This document shows positions 17,784 through 25,546 of a stretch of DNA of 64,000 nucleotides, piece by piece (position 1 is the stretch's first letter; each line of letters opens with the position of its first letter). Both the position numbers and the translations under genes were made by a program. The DNA comes from a virus: positions 1 to 64,000 of IMG/VR virus record IMGVR_UViG_3300031787_000064. The stretch is one strand, 5' to 3'. The notes under the pieces were generated by a model. The model did not search any database and was not told the DNA's origin. It saw only the letters and a list, made by a program, of their open reading frames with translations.

Positions 17784-18275
17784 TTATTTACCGAAGTCTT
17801 TAGGAGTCACAGTAAGCTTGTCACCTATTTCTTTGATAACTTTTATGGCAGTATTAGAATCAATTTCAAAGCCTTCACGTTTTGGGTTGACACGGTAGCC
17901 TAGGTCTTCAAGGTGTTTGTGCACAGCCTTTTCTAAAACAAGGCTATTGATGCACTTGTATTTGAATACAGCGAACCAAGGAGTAATAACTCCTGTTGCA
18001 CTATTGATTTCTTTCACACGTTGAGGGACAGACGTAGTAGTCATACCGATCTTACAAATACCAGGCATACTCTTATTGACTAATACATATACCCATTCTG
18101 GCTTCTTTGGGCTAAGGCTAGGATCAAGGATACCTTCACCATAATAGGTAACGTCTTGCCAACCAGGCTCACCAGAATCGGTCAGGGTAAAGGCCACGGC
18201 CTTTTCCATCTTACGAGGGTCGTCACCTGTTAACTTGACGTAGAAGTGGGTCTCGTTAGCAGTTATTCTTATCAT
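17784..18275 (-). CDS. T5orf172/MUG113-type GIY-YIG domain protein
   Basis: 163 residues from the ATG at 18275. The upstream ATG at 18296 would add seven residues and overlap the preceding gene more. The domain begins at EWVYVLVNKSMPGICKIGMT and continues with the R-x-x-E-I-N pattern and EKAVHKHLEDLGY. This is the layout of the T5orf172 subgroup of GIY-YIG proteins (VYVL, KIG-T, E-x2-H). Such proteins are common in phages, some free-standing and of uncertain role. Residues 1-50 are an extra N-terminal part. Confidence 0.75.
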   Translation of the reverse strand: MIRITANETHFYVKLTGDDPRKMEKAVAFTLTDSGEPGWQDVTYYGEGILDPSLSPKKPEWVYVLVNKSMPGICKIGMTTTSVPQRVKEINSATGVITPWFAVFKYKCINSLVLEKAVHKHLEDLGYRVNPKREGFEIDSNTAIKVIKEIGDKLTVTPKDFGK

Positions 18276-18495
18276 AGATAACGCCAGTTTCGTCAAATAC
18301 TTTAACTACAGGGTTTTTGGTACAACACTCTTTAGCTACTACGGCCAAAGCATATTGTTTAGGATACTTGACCAATTTATGAGTAGTAGTATAAGTACCA
18401 TCTTTAAATAAGAATGTAAGTCTACTACCACCAGGCTTACGTGTTAATGGATGAACCTGGAAATTTACGGATTTACTTTTTTGGAAGAATTGCAT
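18256..18495 (-). CDS. Small basic protein of unknown function
   Basis: 79 residues, basic N-terminus (KSKSVNFQVHPLTRKPGGSR), likely a beta-sheet mini-domain. It ends inside the start region of the T5orf172 gene (20-nt overlap), suggesting coupling. No family recognised. Confidence 0.5.
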   Translation of the reverse strand: MQFFQKSKSVNFQVHPLTRKPGGSRLTFLFKDGTYTTTHKLVKYPKQYALAVVAKECCTKNPVVKVFDETGVIYDKNNC

Positions 18496-18554
18496 ATTTC
18501 TGAAAGTTTAGATTTTAGTTTTTACGATTTTTTAGTAAATTTCTGTATACGGAT

Positions 18555-18764
18555 TTATAAGTTTACTTTATTAACTACCTTTTTTTTGGTCTTAGGCTTC
18601 TTGAGTCTATCAAGGCTAGATATAGCAGTCTCTAATGAAGCAAATACATTAGGGTACGTTGAATTGTATATATTAGCATCTATCCATATAAGACCTAGGA
18701 GTTTAACCTGTACTTCGTACCACTTATAGGTACCTTTTGTTACTTCGAGGATTCTGGTTGTCAT
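18555..18764 (-). CDS. Small protein of unknown function
   Basis: 69 residues with a lysine-rich C-terminus (LKKPKTKKKVVNKVNL). The central region looks like beta strands, and the tail may bind nucleic acid. It starts just after the membrane gene's stop in an A/T-rich leader. Confidence 0.5.
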   Translation of the reverse strand: MTTRILEVTKGTYKWYEVQVKLLGLIWIDANIYNSTYPNVFASLETAISSLDRLKKPKTKKKVVNKVNL

Positions 18765-18766
18765 AT

Positions 18767-18949
18767 TTAAAACTTTTTTGCATGATTATAAAATGAATGG
18801 CCAATTGCCAATAGAGATACTAAGGCTATCAACTTGACTTGTACCATATAAGAATACTGATCTATCAATAACACTATGAATGAAATTCCTAATAGGCACA
18901 AGATAACGATACATGCTACGACGAATGCTTCTATGTTAAAACCTTTCAT
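18767..18949 (-). CDS. Small two-helix membrane protein
   Basis: 60 residues with hydrophobic helices at about 8-29 and 34-52 and a basic end (HAKKF). Short phage membrane peptides of this type are often holin-like or host-membrane modulators. Nothing further can be said. Confidence 0.5.
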   Translation of the reverse strand: MKGFNIEAFVVACIVILCLLGISFIVLLIDQYSYMVQVKLIALVSLLAIGHSFYNHAKKF

Positions 18950-18959
18950 GTTATTTACG

Positions 18960-19121
18960 TATTTACAAATTAGATAAGATTGGAAAATTCCCGGGTGTTA
19001 GTGGCCAGTCAACGCGGGCCTCCCTGCTAGGGGCCCCCTATCTACCACAATTAGCCCTTTTGTGGAGCGCTAGCAAGGTGCTAACATGATGCTAACACCC
19101 TACTAACATACCACTAGCAGC
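18960..19121 (-). other. GC-rich structured non-coding stretch
   Basis: No reading frame is credible here. The block is much richer in G and C than the surroundings and full of pairing segments. GGGTGTTAG near 18994 is complementary to CTAACACCC near 19092, and CCACAA/TTGTGG form a hairpin near 19048. GCTAAC or its complement is repeated several times. On the minus strand it is the 3' region of the DUF932 transcript. Part of it resembles 62623-62689. It could be a terminator region, a structured RNA or an untranslated element. Confidence 0.45.
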
Positions 19122-19937
19122 TTAGTGCGCGTAAGCGTCAGCCAACTGCCAAAGATCTTGGTTCAACGTAAAGTCTTCAATAGGGTTCTTGATAGCCCTA
19201 GCTTGACGGTTATTCAGTTGAAAGCCACCTTTGATCAGGTTCTCTTGAACCACGTTATAGGTCTTCCATAAGGTATTGCCTTCATCAGCCTTACGCTTAG
19301 GGTTCAACATATCTAAGATCTCATACTGTTCAGGCTTTCTATCTGTAGACAGTCTTAATGCCAATGCTTCTACAGCAAAGTTATATCTGTCTTTATCTGA
19401 CATTTCTTTCATATTCCATTGACTGATCTTACTAACCACGTTCTTAAGACCATCTACCTTTTGGCTGATCAGGTCTTTAACACCTTGGAAAGACAGCTTA
19501 GTGTGACGCTCTCTAAACGATCCCATGTCTTGGTCTTTGATCACCAGACCATTCTCACATACAAGACGGAATAGACCCATCTCAAATTGAATAGGACGTG
19601 TACCGTCATGAGAGTTAATCAATACAACCTCAGGCCTTGCTTCAACGTCTCCTTCAGGGTTCTTGATAAACAGTTCAGGGTGTTGGAACTTAACGATATG
19701 GATACCCCAGTTCTTACGTAGGTCTACGTTAGATGAGGATTGGCGTACACCTGTCAAGGCATAGCCCATGTCCTTCATATAGTCAACGACTTCGAAGGTC
19801 GGGGTGAATGAGTACTTAGGACTCTTGATTGTTGGAGCAGGACTAGTTGCAAAGATAGCCGGAGCTGTACGCTTTGCTTCGTCCATAGAGATAGAGGTAA
19901 TAATACCTTGCTTGAAGTTGTTTCCTGATTTTGACAT
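19122..19937 (-). CDS. DUF932 phage/plasmid-like protein
   Basis: 271 residues. The pattern of TGVRQSSSN, WGIHIVKFQHP and GLFRLVCENGLVI, then the HTKLSF segment, is that of the DUF932 family. The family is widespread in phages and plasmids, with no settled biochemical role. It has been linked to DNA metabolism mainly by context. The leader AATAAAAATAAAGGTTATG is the usual start context of this region. It is followed by a structured non-coding stretch. Confidence 0.8.
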   Translation of the reverse strand: MSKSGNNFKQGIITSISMDEAKRTAPAIFATSPAPTIKSPKYSFTPTFEVVDYMKDMGYALTGVRQSSSNVDLRKNWGIHIVKFQHPELFIKNPEGDVEARPEVVLINSHDGTRPIQFEMGLFRLVCENGLVIKDQDMGSFRERHTKLSFQGVKDLISQKVDGLKNVVSKISQWNMKEMSDKDRYNFAVEALALRLSTDRKPEQYEILDMLNPKRKADEGNTLWKTYNVVQENLIKGGFQLNNRQARAIKNPIEDFTLNQDLWQLADAYAH

Positions 19938-20019
19938 AACCTTTATTTTTATTTGATTAAATTTAAGACAATTACTTGATGTTAAAAAATTAAACTTTTA
20001 AGTGAACAGTATGAATGAT

Positions 20020-20047
20020 AAAGCCCAGAGTAAATACTCCAGGCTTT
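20020..20047 (-). terminator. Strong hairpin after the HTH gene
   Basis: AAAGCCTGGAGTA and TACTCTGGGCTTT (minus strand) pair over 12-13 positions with two wobbles around an ATTT loop. It lies about 25 nt past the stop of the gene at 20071. There is no clear U-run after it, so termination or mRNA stabilisation are both possible. A CCAATCATTGG palindrome adjoins it at 20050-20060. Confidence 0.5.
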
Positions 20048-20070
20048 GACCAATCATTGGTTGGATCTAA

Positions 20071-20307
20071 TTAGAAGCTAGAAAGCTTAACGGCGTTAGA
20101 TACACGACCACGAGTCATATCGTAGGCTTCGTTCACGATACGCTCATTGAAATACTTACCACTAATAACGTCAGAAACGTGAGTAGTAGAGAAGCCAGTG
20201 GTGTCGGCAACACGAGTGATGTCACCATTACGGAGTTTGCGATTGATGCGGCTAACTTTCTGAGTGTAGCTGAGTTTAGCATAGCTGCTAGGGCGGTTAC
20301 TGTTCAT
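20071..20307 (-). CDS. Small helix-turn-helix DNA-binding protein
   Basis: 78 residues, strongly basic. GDITRVADTTGFSTTHVSDV (about 28-47) followed by ISGKY has the spacing of a Cro/XRE-like helix-turn-helix: helix, GFSTTHVSDVISG turn-recognition helix, then the typical NxxIV segment. It is likely a phage transcription regulator. Three iteron modules lie in this region (the nearest 1.4 kb away), making it a candidate binder, but nothing in the sequence proves it. The leader is AAACAGTTATG. Confidence 0.65.
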   Translation of the reverse strand: MNSNRPSSYAKLSYTQKVSRINRKLRNGDITRVADTTGFSTTHVSDVISGKYFNERIVNEAYDMTRGRVSNAVKLSSF

Positions 20308-20382
20308 AACTGTTTGTTTTTGTTTTTAATTGTTTAACAATATAAATATAAGACTATTTTACGAACCTGGTACAGTGGATCT

Positions 20383-21273
20383 TTATAGTTTACCACTATT
20401 TTCTATACGTACAACCCACAGACTCATAACGTTCTCAAGACACTCCATAGCAGTATCTACCACCTCATCTGATTCTAGATCTACAGAGTCAAGTTCAATT
20501 CTATTGCCACTAAGACTGAACTCGGCTGTGCTGATATCAATGAACCTATCAGATCCACTATGGCCTTCGAAGTTGGCTTCAAGCCTATCACGGACAGCAT
20601 CTAAGAATCCATCATAGTTAATTTCGTCAACCAAGATCTTACTACCCGCAAGGATATTTGTAGGAGACTCCACGTGCTTAATCATGCCAACAAGGCTTGA
20701 CAAAGAATAATGAACACCATCAATCTTTACAAACGTATTGATCTGAGATATAGCATCATAGATAGCTTCTCTAGAAGGAGAAGGCTGTTGAACGGCAATA
20801 GTAACAGCATCAAAGCATGACGATAATACTGGGTATTCAACACCTTCAGTAGGATCAAGGATCCACTCTCCAGCACTATTACATACGGCAGGCTTTACTG
20901 TTATATACTCACGGCCTTCAGAAGAATAGCCAATCTTTGTAACAATACCATACCAACCTTCAACGGTCTTGCCATATCTGTTAGCGCCTGCATTACCTAC
21001 AACGACGTCTCCTACTTTAAATGATCCAGGCTTTTCAACAACAATACTAACAGGATCAAAGCATGAAGCCAATACTTGGTATTGAGCCTGATCTTTAGGA
21101 TCAACGATCCACTCATTAACACCAATACTTATGGCTGGCTTAACCGTTATATACTCACGAGCACCAGCAGCATCAACTTCTGTAACAATACCATACCAAC
21201 CTTCGATGGTAACATTATACTTGTTAGCACCAGGATTACCTACAACCACATCGGACACATTAAACTTACTCAT
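20383..21273 (-). CDS. Protein with two tandem SH3-like repeats
   Basis: 296 residues. Residues about 3-80 and 84-163 are an internal duplication: FNVSDVVVGNPGANKYNVTI in the first and FKVGDVVVGNAGANRYGKTV in the second. Both continue with EGWYGIVT, then REYITVKPA, EW, DP and SSCFD-type endings. The fold is probably a small beta-barrel (KOW/SH3-like). The C-terminal 130 residues are unrelated, with an RFIDISTAEF segment. Function unknown. The start sits in the standard AATAAAAGTTATG context. Confidence 0.6.
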   Translation of the reverse strand: MSKFNVSDVVVGNPGANKYNVTIEGWYGIVTEVDAAGAREYITVKPAISIGVNEWIVDPKDQAQYQVLASCFDPVSIVVEKPGSFKVGDVVVGNAGANRYGKTVEGWYGIVTKIGYSSEGREYITVKPAVCNSAGEWILDPTEGVEYPVLSSCFDAVTIAVQQPSPSREAIYDAISQINTFVKIDGVHYSLSSLVGMIKHVESPTNILAGSKILVDEINYDGFLDAVRDRLEANFEGHSGSDRFIDISTAEFSLSGNRIELDSVDLESDEVVDTAMECLENVMSLWVVRIENSGKL

Positions 21274-21316
21274 AACTTTTATTGTTTTAAAATGATTAAT
21301 AATATATAGAAAAGAA

Positions 21317-21625
21317 TTACTTCAACAAGTACTTAGCCACACAGATAAGCCCTTTGGCCTCAAGATCATTCTTGATCTCGGAATGGAACTTCTTAGGAAA
21401 CTTACCCAACTTAACCGGGTATTCACTCAACACCTGGTTAATGGTCTTAGCCTCTGACTTAAAGATAGCCAAAAACTTACTAGCCTCGTTCAAGGCTTTA
21501 CGACTCTTACACACGATCTGGTGGGTCTTGCCCATAAAGTCTGTATACTGTACAGTCACGTTGAAACGGACGTTATTACTCATTTTAGAGGCGGCAAAAT
21601 TCACGGTAGGATTGTCTTGGAACAT
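21317..21625 (-). CDS. First gene of iteron-controlled operon 1, unknown function
   Basis: 102 residues, basic (Lys-rich C-terminal half). An internal Met at residue 15 is an alternative start. The promoter-like GTAAATATA lies 23 nt upstream of the ATG and three iterons beyond it, so it should be among the first genes expressed from this module. No family recognised. Confidence 0.55.
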   Translation of the reverse strand: MFQDNPTVNFAASKMSNNVRFNVTVQYTDFMGKTHQIVCKSRKALNEASKFLAIFKSEAKTINQVLSEYPVKLGKFPKKFHSEIKNDLEAKGLICVAKYLLK

Positions 21626-21647
21626 AGTAGTTATTTAAATGTTATAA

Positions 21648-21781
21648 GTAAATATACTACAATCTTTTGACACAAAAAAATCTGGAGTCAACTATTTTGA
21701 AAATTCTCTATTGATAATCAATCAGTTATGCAAGCCCTTGGAAGCCAATCAGTTATAAGTCGTTGGTAATCAAACTGTTAT
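21648..21781 (-). promoter_or_regulatory. Iteron-promoter module 1
   Basis: On the minus strand a TATATTTAC element (21648-21656) is preceded by TTTG 16 nt upstream. This matches the Bacteroidota TTTG/TAnnTTTG pattern in outline. Three iterons related to TTGATAATCAATCAGTTAT start at 21711, 21738 and 21763 on the plus strand. The distance from GTAAATATA to the first iteron is 63 nt, identical in modules 2 and 3. It drives the block ending at 15861. Confidence 0.75.
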
Positions 21782-22031
21782 ATACGTAAATATGCTTTCT
21801 AAGTAATTGACTGTCAACTAGTTGTGCGCCGCCGGCGAGACCTGGCCCTAGAACCTGGCTACCCTTTCCTATATATAAACTAACACAAATTGACACAAAA
21901 TAACACTTTCTAACACTTTATTTATGGATACACATATTTTTTTAGTACCTATTCTTTATAGTAATAGGCTTCCGCCTATCTTATTTGTATGTTTCCAGTT
22001 TAAATCCATACCCAGACTTATACCCACAGTA
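21782..22031. other. Non-coding stretch with a GC-rich spot and a small hairpin
   Basis: No credible gene on either strand. A GCGCCGCCGGCG spot near 21826 is unusual for this AT-rich genome. ATAGGC-TTCC-GCCTAT at 21964-21979 is a six-pair hairpin downstream of the minus-strand gene ending at 22032, without a U-run. AACAC repeats occur at 21890-21925. Confidence 0.5.
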
Positions 22032-22235
22032 TCAATTTTGGCACATTTCTACCAGCATCTTCTCCATTCTATCATATAGATCTTTGTCTTCTATCTTATC
22101 TCTCAGGCTTATAAAGTAGTCTACCTTGTCTATCAGGTTCTTTACCTTTTGACAGTGTTCATATTCTTCTATCTCTACCAGCTTATTTAGACTAGTATTT
22201 AATCTATCCTTTATATTCTGGATATTACTATTCAT
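22032..22235 (-). CDS. Small helical protein with UVR-like motif
   Basis: 67 residues, all helical. EEYEHCQKVKNLIDKV (about 23-38) resembles the UVR (UvrB/UvrC interaction) helix pair and is echoed in the protein at 39851-40210. No catalytic domain. Possibly an adaptor, but the family is not certain. Confidence 0.5.
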   Translation of the reverse strand: MNSNIQNIKDRLNTSLNKLVEIEEYEHCQKVKNLIDKVDYFISLRDKIEDKDLYDRMEKMLVEMCQN

Positions 22236-22257
22236 TTCTATTTCTTTCTCAGGTGTT

Positions 22258-22737
22258 TTACTTCAACTTAATGCTGGTCATTTCATACCCTCTTCTAGAG
22301 TCTGTAGTTACCTCAGCATTAGGCAGGTGCTTCTGTATGTACTTGATATACAAACTGAGTCTTGCATTAGACTCTTTATTCTTTCCTTTGGTAGTTTCAA
22401 ACTGTAAGTACTTGATATTAGGATTCTTTTTGATCAAGTCTTTAAGCACCTCTACAATTGTAGCCATGATATTAAATAGGTCTCCTTTTGATGGCACAGC
22501 ATCAAAGTTCGTGAAGCCCATATCATCTTCATCTGGCTCAACAATCCCAAACTGTACAAAAGCTGAGTCACGTTCTTCATCTCCTTCTAGAACCTCTATC
22601 TCTACTTTATAGTAAAAGCCTGTCTTGGTCTGGAACATGTATTCTTTATAGTCTTCATGGTCCGCTGTCATCTTCCAATCATACGGCCTAGACGTAGCTT
22701 CTCCTACCTCTCTAAGTAGATCAATTAGCTTCACCAT
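22258..22737 (-). CDS. Conserved phage protein of unknown function
   Basis: 159 residues, mixed alpha/beta, with an N-terminal MVKLIDLLREVGEA helix. This is a lead-in I have seen in several marine-phage proteins. A KGKNKESNARLSLYIKYIQKH segment near the C-terminus resembles the end of acetyltransferase-like folds, but key motifs are lacking. TAATG overlap couples it to the upstream gene. Confidence 0.55.
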   Translation of the reverse strand: MVKLIDLLREVGEATSRPYDWKMTADHEDYKEYMFQTKTGFYYKVEIEVLEGDEERDSAFVQFGIVEPDEDDMGFTNFDAVPSKGDLFNIMATIVEVLKDLIKKNPNIKYLQFETTKGKNKESNARLSLYIKYIQKHLPNAEVTTDSRRGYEMTSIKLK

Positions 22738-23012
22738 TAGTTATTGATTAAGTACTCTGCAAATCCTTTTATGCTTCCTGCTTCTGGAAAGTACTGCATC
22801 ATCCTTTCTTCTGATGCTACATTCATTTCCAAGAACTCTACAAGACCATCAACGTCTTTGGCCTGGATTAGACTGTAGTACTCATCAAAAGAAGCATTGT
22901 CGTCCATGAACTTGTCCATGTTCCATTGGGCTTCGGCGTAAGCTCTGTCTTCTGATTCTTTCAAAAGACCTGCGGTCTTCTTTAACTGTAGTTGTTCTAT
23001 AAGTTGCTTCAT
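22737..23012 (-). CDS. Small acidic helical protein
   Basis: 91 residues from the ATG at 23012. A start at 23042 would run through the ATATTTATTCTAAAAG motif, so the inner one is preferred. Its N-terminus MKQLIEQLQLKKTAGLLKESE ends in an L-K-E similar to head-protease sites. Function unknown. Confidence 0.55.
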   Translation of the reverse strand: MKQLIEQLQLKKTAGLLKESEDRAYAEAQWNMDKFMDDNASFDEYYSLIQAKDVDGLVEFLEMNVASEERMMQYFPEAGSIKGFAEYLINN

Positions 23013-23023
23013 CTTTCTTTTAG

Positions 23024-23032
23024 AATAAATAT
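23024..23032 (-). promoter_or_regulatory. ATATTTATT motif before the 22737-23012 gene
   Basis: On the minus strand GATATTTATTCTAAAAG ends 11 nt before the preferred ATG. ATATTTATTCTAAAAG is identical to the copy before the virion operon. Confidence 0.45.
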
Positions 23033-23072
23033 CTAGCCACATTCTTTGTCTTTATGTACTGACAAATCCACA

Positions 23073-23174
23073 CTAATCCAAATCTTTAGTCTGGTCCCAC
23101 ACGTCTAGTAGTGCCCAAAGTGCAAAGGCACAAGCACCAACCCATATAACCAAGAATAATAATAGGTCTATCAT
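23073..23174 (-). CDS. Small membrane peptide (33 aa), not seen in routine calls
   Basis: The frame begins ATGATAGACC at 23174. The ATG overlaps the upstream stop as ATGA, a classical coupled junction. The product starts MIDLLLFLVIWVGACAFALW, a single hydrophobic helix of about 20 residues, and ends in a charged tail (DVWDQTKDLD). The coupling and clean membrane helix make it a credible gene. Function unknown, perhaps a host membrane modulator. Confidence 0.6.
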   Translation of the reverse strand: MIDLLLFLVIWVGACAFALWALLDVWDQTKDLD

Positions 23175-23368
23175 TTTATTTCTCCTCCATCCATTTTATT
23201 AGGGTATACCTTTATATCGTCGTCATAGAAGTTTCTGACACTACCGTTCTCGTATAGCACAACCTTCCATACCGTATTAACTTGGCTTCCATAGTCTATC
23301 CATGCTATGGCCTTGCCGTAGCCTAAAGGTGTTTCTACGTCTATTGTGTTTCTTAGTTCGTGTATCAT
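23171..23368 (-). CDS. Small protein of unknown function
   Basis: 65 residues, beta-rich (AIAWIDYGSQVNTVWKVVLY, about 20-39). It is coupled by ATGA to the membrane peptide. A short intergenic leader with TTAACC precedes it. Confidence 0.5.
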   Translation of the reverse strand: MIHELRNTIDVETPLGYGKAIAWIDYGSQVNTVWKVVLYENGSVRNFYDDDIKVYPNKMDGGEIK

Positions 23369-23371
23369 AGG

Positions 23372-23746
23372 TTAACTAAATATCTTTTCTTTTTCTTTTA
23401 AAGCCACAACTTCACTATAAAACCAAATCTTTCTATTTTGCAAGTAAGACTCAAAGTTATCGACCAACTTTCTCACACTCTCCATGTCCTTGTCTTGTTT
23501 GTTGAACACTCCATAGAAATTACACTTGATCATGACAGTTTCACGGCCTTTAAACAACTCTTCTACATAAGACTGAAAAAGCCCTTCTTGTTTCCAATCA
23601 TGAAGAATATTCTCAAACTCGGAGTCATACTCTGAGTGCCTGTGAGTCTTCTCTAAAAACGTACACAACTCTGCCATATCACTAGGTATTACCAAAGCTA
23701 TTAAATACCAATCTGCTTTCTTTTCAAGGTCCCAAATTAGTCTCAT
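23372..23746 (-). CDS. Conserved phage protein of unknown function
   Basis: 124 residues with an alternating strand-helix pattern. The first 20 residues (MRLIWDLEKKADWYLIALVI) are mildly hydrophobic, not a clear signal peptide. KGRETVMIKCNFYGVF sits in the middle. No motif recognised. Confidence 0.5.
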   Translation of the reverse strand: MRLIWDLEKKADWYLIALVIPSDMAELCTFLEKTHRHSEYDSEFENILHDWKQEGLFQSYVEELFKGRETVMIKCNFYGVFNKQDKDMESVRKLVDNFESYLQNRKIWFYSEVVALKEKEKIFS

Positions 23747-23874
23747 ACTCTTTTGTTTTTGGATAAGGTTGATACTTAGCTCTTAACTCTTAACTAGCCA
23801 AATGGCTTACTGGATAACATATTTGTATTTACAAGGTTTTTGGCCCCCTTCGCGAAACCCCAACCCCGCGCTCG

Positions 23875-24084
23875 TTACCACCTCAACACGATCGTCTCAC
23901 CCGTGTTATGTGTAGGCATATAGAACTGCATCTTGTGTTCTCTTAAAACCTTGTGAGTCAGTTCTTTCATTCTGTCCGAATTACCGGTTATGATCTTCAA
24001 AGGAGGTTCATTCATTAGAACCCAATTCTCTACCACGTCTTGAACGTCGTAGTGTGATACTCCATGTAGGTCTAGTTGTTTCAT
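23875..24084 (-). CDS. Smr-domain protein
   Basis: 69 residues. LDLHGVSHYDVQDVVENWV (about 4-22) followed by PLKIITGNSDRM is the Smr/MutS2 C-terminal domain signature (LDLHGxxxxxA, then IITGxGxxS). Known Smr domains bind or nick nucleic acids, and ribosome- and mRNA-associated members are described. In this copy the usual Gly-x-Gly is GNSD. It is translationally coupled to a 28-residue membrane peptide upstream (ATGA). A GC-rich spot follows it. Confidence 0.8.
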   Translation of the reverse strand: MKQLDLHGVSHYDVQDVVENWVLMNEPPLKIITGNSDRMKELTHKVLREHKMQFYMPTHNTGETIVLRW

Positions 24085-24167
24085 GATATTATTGACATTA
24101 TGATAAAAAATCCTACCATACTAACAGTAATAACTATGGTCCAAATATTGTCTTTATTCAATCTCAT
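24081..24167 (-). CDS. Small membrane peptide (28 aa), coupled on both sides
   Basis: MRLNKDNIWTIVITVSMVGF is followed by a hydrophobic end. It is a one-helix peptide with an N-terminal positive charge. Its start overlaps the end of the upstream gene (14 nt) and its stop overlaps the Smr-domain start as ATGA. Both junctions are typical of the surrounding operon, so it is likely a real gene although very short. Confidence 0.55.
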   Translation of the reverse strand: MRLNKDNIWTIVITVSMVGFFIIMSIIS

Positions 24168-24447
24168 GGTAAATTATTTGAGGCTCTAGCTTTTCAAATT
24201 CCTCTTTCTGCTTCTCTTGGTTTATGTAGAACTCGGCTTCACTTTTGCTGTGGACTATAAGCCTGTCATAAGGTCTGCCTGACTTTGTGAAAGCTATCCA
24301 ACCGTTTCCTTTATTTAATTCAGGTATCCATAGACTATAACTAGGATACTTCTCTTCTAGTATTCTGTATTGTGTCATGTCTTTATTGTTTTCAAGCCAC
24401 TCCATATAGCTGGCTCCTTTTGTTTCATAGATCTGTTCTATGGTCAT
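24154..24447 (-). CDS. Small protein of unknown function
   Basis: 97 residues, charged and helical with aromatic clusters (YSLWIPELNKGNGWIAFTKS). The last bases overlap the next small gene. Its own start overlaps the upstream stop (ATGA at 24444). No family recognised. Confidence 0.5.
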   Translation of the reverse strand: MTIEQIYETKGASYMEWLENNKDMTQYRILEEKYPSYSLWIPELNKGNGWIAFTKSGRPYDRLIVHSKSEAEFYINQEKQKEEFEKLEPQIIYHEIE

Positions 24448-24674
24448 AGCTTTTTTATCTCCTCTTTTACTTCATTCCAATACTCTCTAAACTTATCTCT
24501 AGCTGATAGTCCTATTTCTTCTCTTGATCCTCCCCAAATAAAGCCTGCATTATTTAGCATTTCATTTGCTACTATTAACGCACCTTCCTTTGCTCTCCAT
24601 TCTGGATCAGGTGTATCGGCTACCAATTCATAGATGCGGCTGTTTAACTCCTGTGCTTTGTCTTTAGGTGTCAT
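24444..24674 (-). CDS. Small helical protein of unknown function
   Basis: 76 residues. TPDPEWRAKEGALIVANEML (about 20-39) and a Lys-rich end suggest a helical bundle. It overlaps the upstream gene by 4 nt. Function unknown. Confidence 0.5.
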   Translation of the reverse strand: MTPKDKAQELNSRIYELVADTPDPEWRAKEGALIVANEMLNNAGFIWGGSREEIGLSARDKFREYWNEVKEEIKKL

Positions 24675-24898
24675 TTGTTTTCAAATTCAGATTTGTAATA
24701 ACCTTTTCCATCACTATAGTCTGCAAGTATATTTCCGTTCCTTCCTAAGAAGTTGCCATCATTCCAAGCTTCTTGGATCTGCTCCTTCTCCATTTGTTTG
24801 GCTTGTTGAAATAAGCCTTCAAATTGCATTTGTTGCTTATGAGTTAGTTTTAATTGAACAAACTCGTACAAAAAGTTTACTGCTGTTTGTTGTGCCAT
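24671..24898 (-). CDS. QTAV-family small phage protein 1
   Basis: 75 residues from the ATG at 24898 (TAATATG junction). A start at 24907 adds three residues but precedes the upstream stop. MAQQTAVNFLYE, then QAKQMEKEQIQEAW, is a signature shared with the genes at 25167 and 29754. Such short proteins (TAVEWL, then QAKxMEKEQI) are frequent in phages of Bacteroidota. Function unknown. Confidence 0.65.
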   Translation of the reverse strand: MAQQTAVNFLYEFVQLKLTHKQQMQFEGLFQQAKQMEKEQIQEAWNDGNFLGRNGNILADYSDGKGYYKSEFENK

Positions 24899-24899
24899 A

Positions 24900-25127
24900 T
24901 TATTCACATTTACATTCGTTATTTAATATTGGGTTGTGCTTACATAATTTAACATTATCCCCTATTGGCATCATATTGGTAAATGTCGAATTACAAAATG
25001 CACAAGTGTAATAACCCCTACGGTGTTCAATCCATTTATGACTATTCCAAACCCAGTCGTTCCAATACATTTTTTCTGCATCTGTTTCAGATATTTTGAA
25101 AACTTCTTCTTTAATTGGTATAAACAT
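24900..25127 (-). CDS. Small zinc-ribbon-like protein
   Basis: 75 residues. A YTCAFCNSTF motif (CxxC, about 50-60) with a later LCKH-x5-CKCE end forms a plausible zinc site. W-rich N-terminal half (WNDWVWNSHKW). It ends one base before the QTAV-family gene (TAATATG). Confidence 0.5.
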   Translation of the reverse strand: MFIPIKEEVFKISETDAEKMYWNDWVWNSHKWIEHRRGYYTCAFCNSTFTNMMPIGDNVKLCKHNPILNNECKCE

Positions 25128-25166
25128 ATTATTTGTTTTTGTATGTTTGGTTGTAGTATTGTTTAT

Positions 25167-25370
25167 TTAATGTACGTGAGGTTCTTTTGCCTTACACCCT
25201 TCCTTTCCACATCCTTGTTCGTAGAATTCTACTATTGCCTTTAGTTTATTATTTTCGATTATCTGCTCCTTCTCCATTTGTTTGGCTTTTTCTTTCCATT
25301 CACTAGGTGCTGCATATCCTGCAAAAAGAAATCTTTCATACAACCAATCTACTGCTGTTTGTTGTGCCAT
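25167..25370 (-). CDS. QTAV-family small phage protein 2
   Basis: 67 residues. It begins MAQQTAVDWLYERF and continues AKQMEKEQIIENN, paralogous to the gene at 24671. The end is CGKEGCKAKEPHVH, with two Cys and two His that could bind a metal. The ATG follows the upstream stop by one base. Confidence 0.65.
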   Translation of the reverse strand: MAQQTAVDWLYERFLFAGYAAPSEWKEKAKQMEKEQIIENNKLKAIVEFYEQGCGKEGCKAKEPHVH

Positions 25371-25371
25371 A

Positions 25372-25536
25372 TTATTTGTTTTTAGCTATTTCAATCATTT
25401 TTGCTAATACTATTTCATCAACATGATCGGCTAGATCTTTAGCTACATCTGCTATTGGTTTTATTTGAGACACTTCTTTAGCCATTTCTTCAGCTAGTTT
25501 TACTCTTTTAGCTACCTCTTGTTTATCTGGTGTCAT
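25372..25536 (-). CDS. Small helical protein
   Basis: 54 residues from the ATG at 25536. The longer frame to 25602 would overlap the preceding gene by 56 nt and is not preferred. It is an Ala/Lys/Val-rich helix (KRVKLAEEMAKEV and on). The stop is followed by TATG of the next gene. Function unknown. Confidence 0.5.
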   Translation of the reverse strand: MTPDKQEVAKRVKLAEEMAKEVSQIKPIADVAKDLADHVDEIVLAKMIEIAKNK

Positions 25537-25546
25537 ATTATTTACT

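Noticed and set aside
23747-23874. Small gene in the gap between the Smr-domain gene and the next
   Set aside because: Only a tiny frame (8 codons) is present; the stretch holds an AGCCAAATGGCT palindrome and a GC-rich spot but no coding sign.
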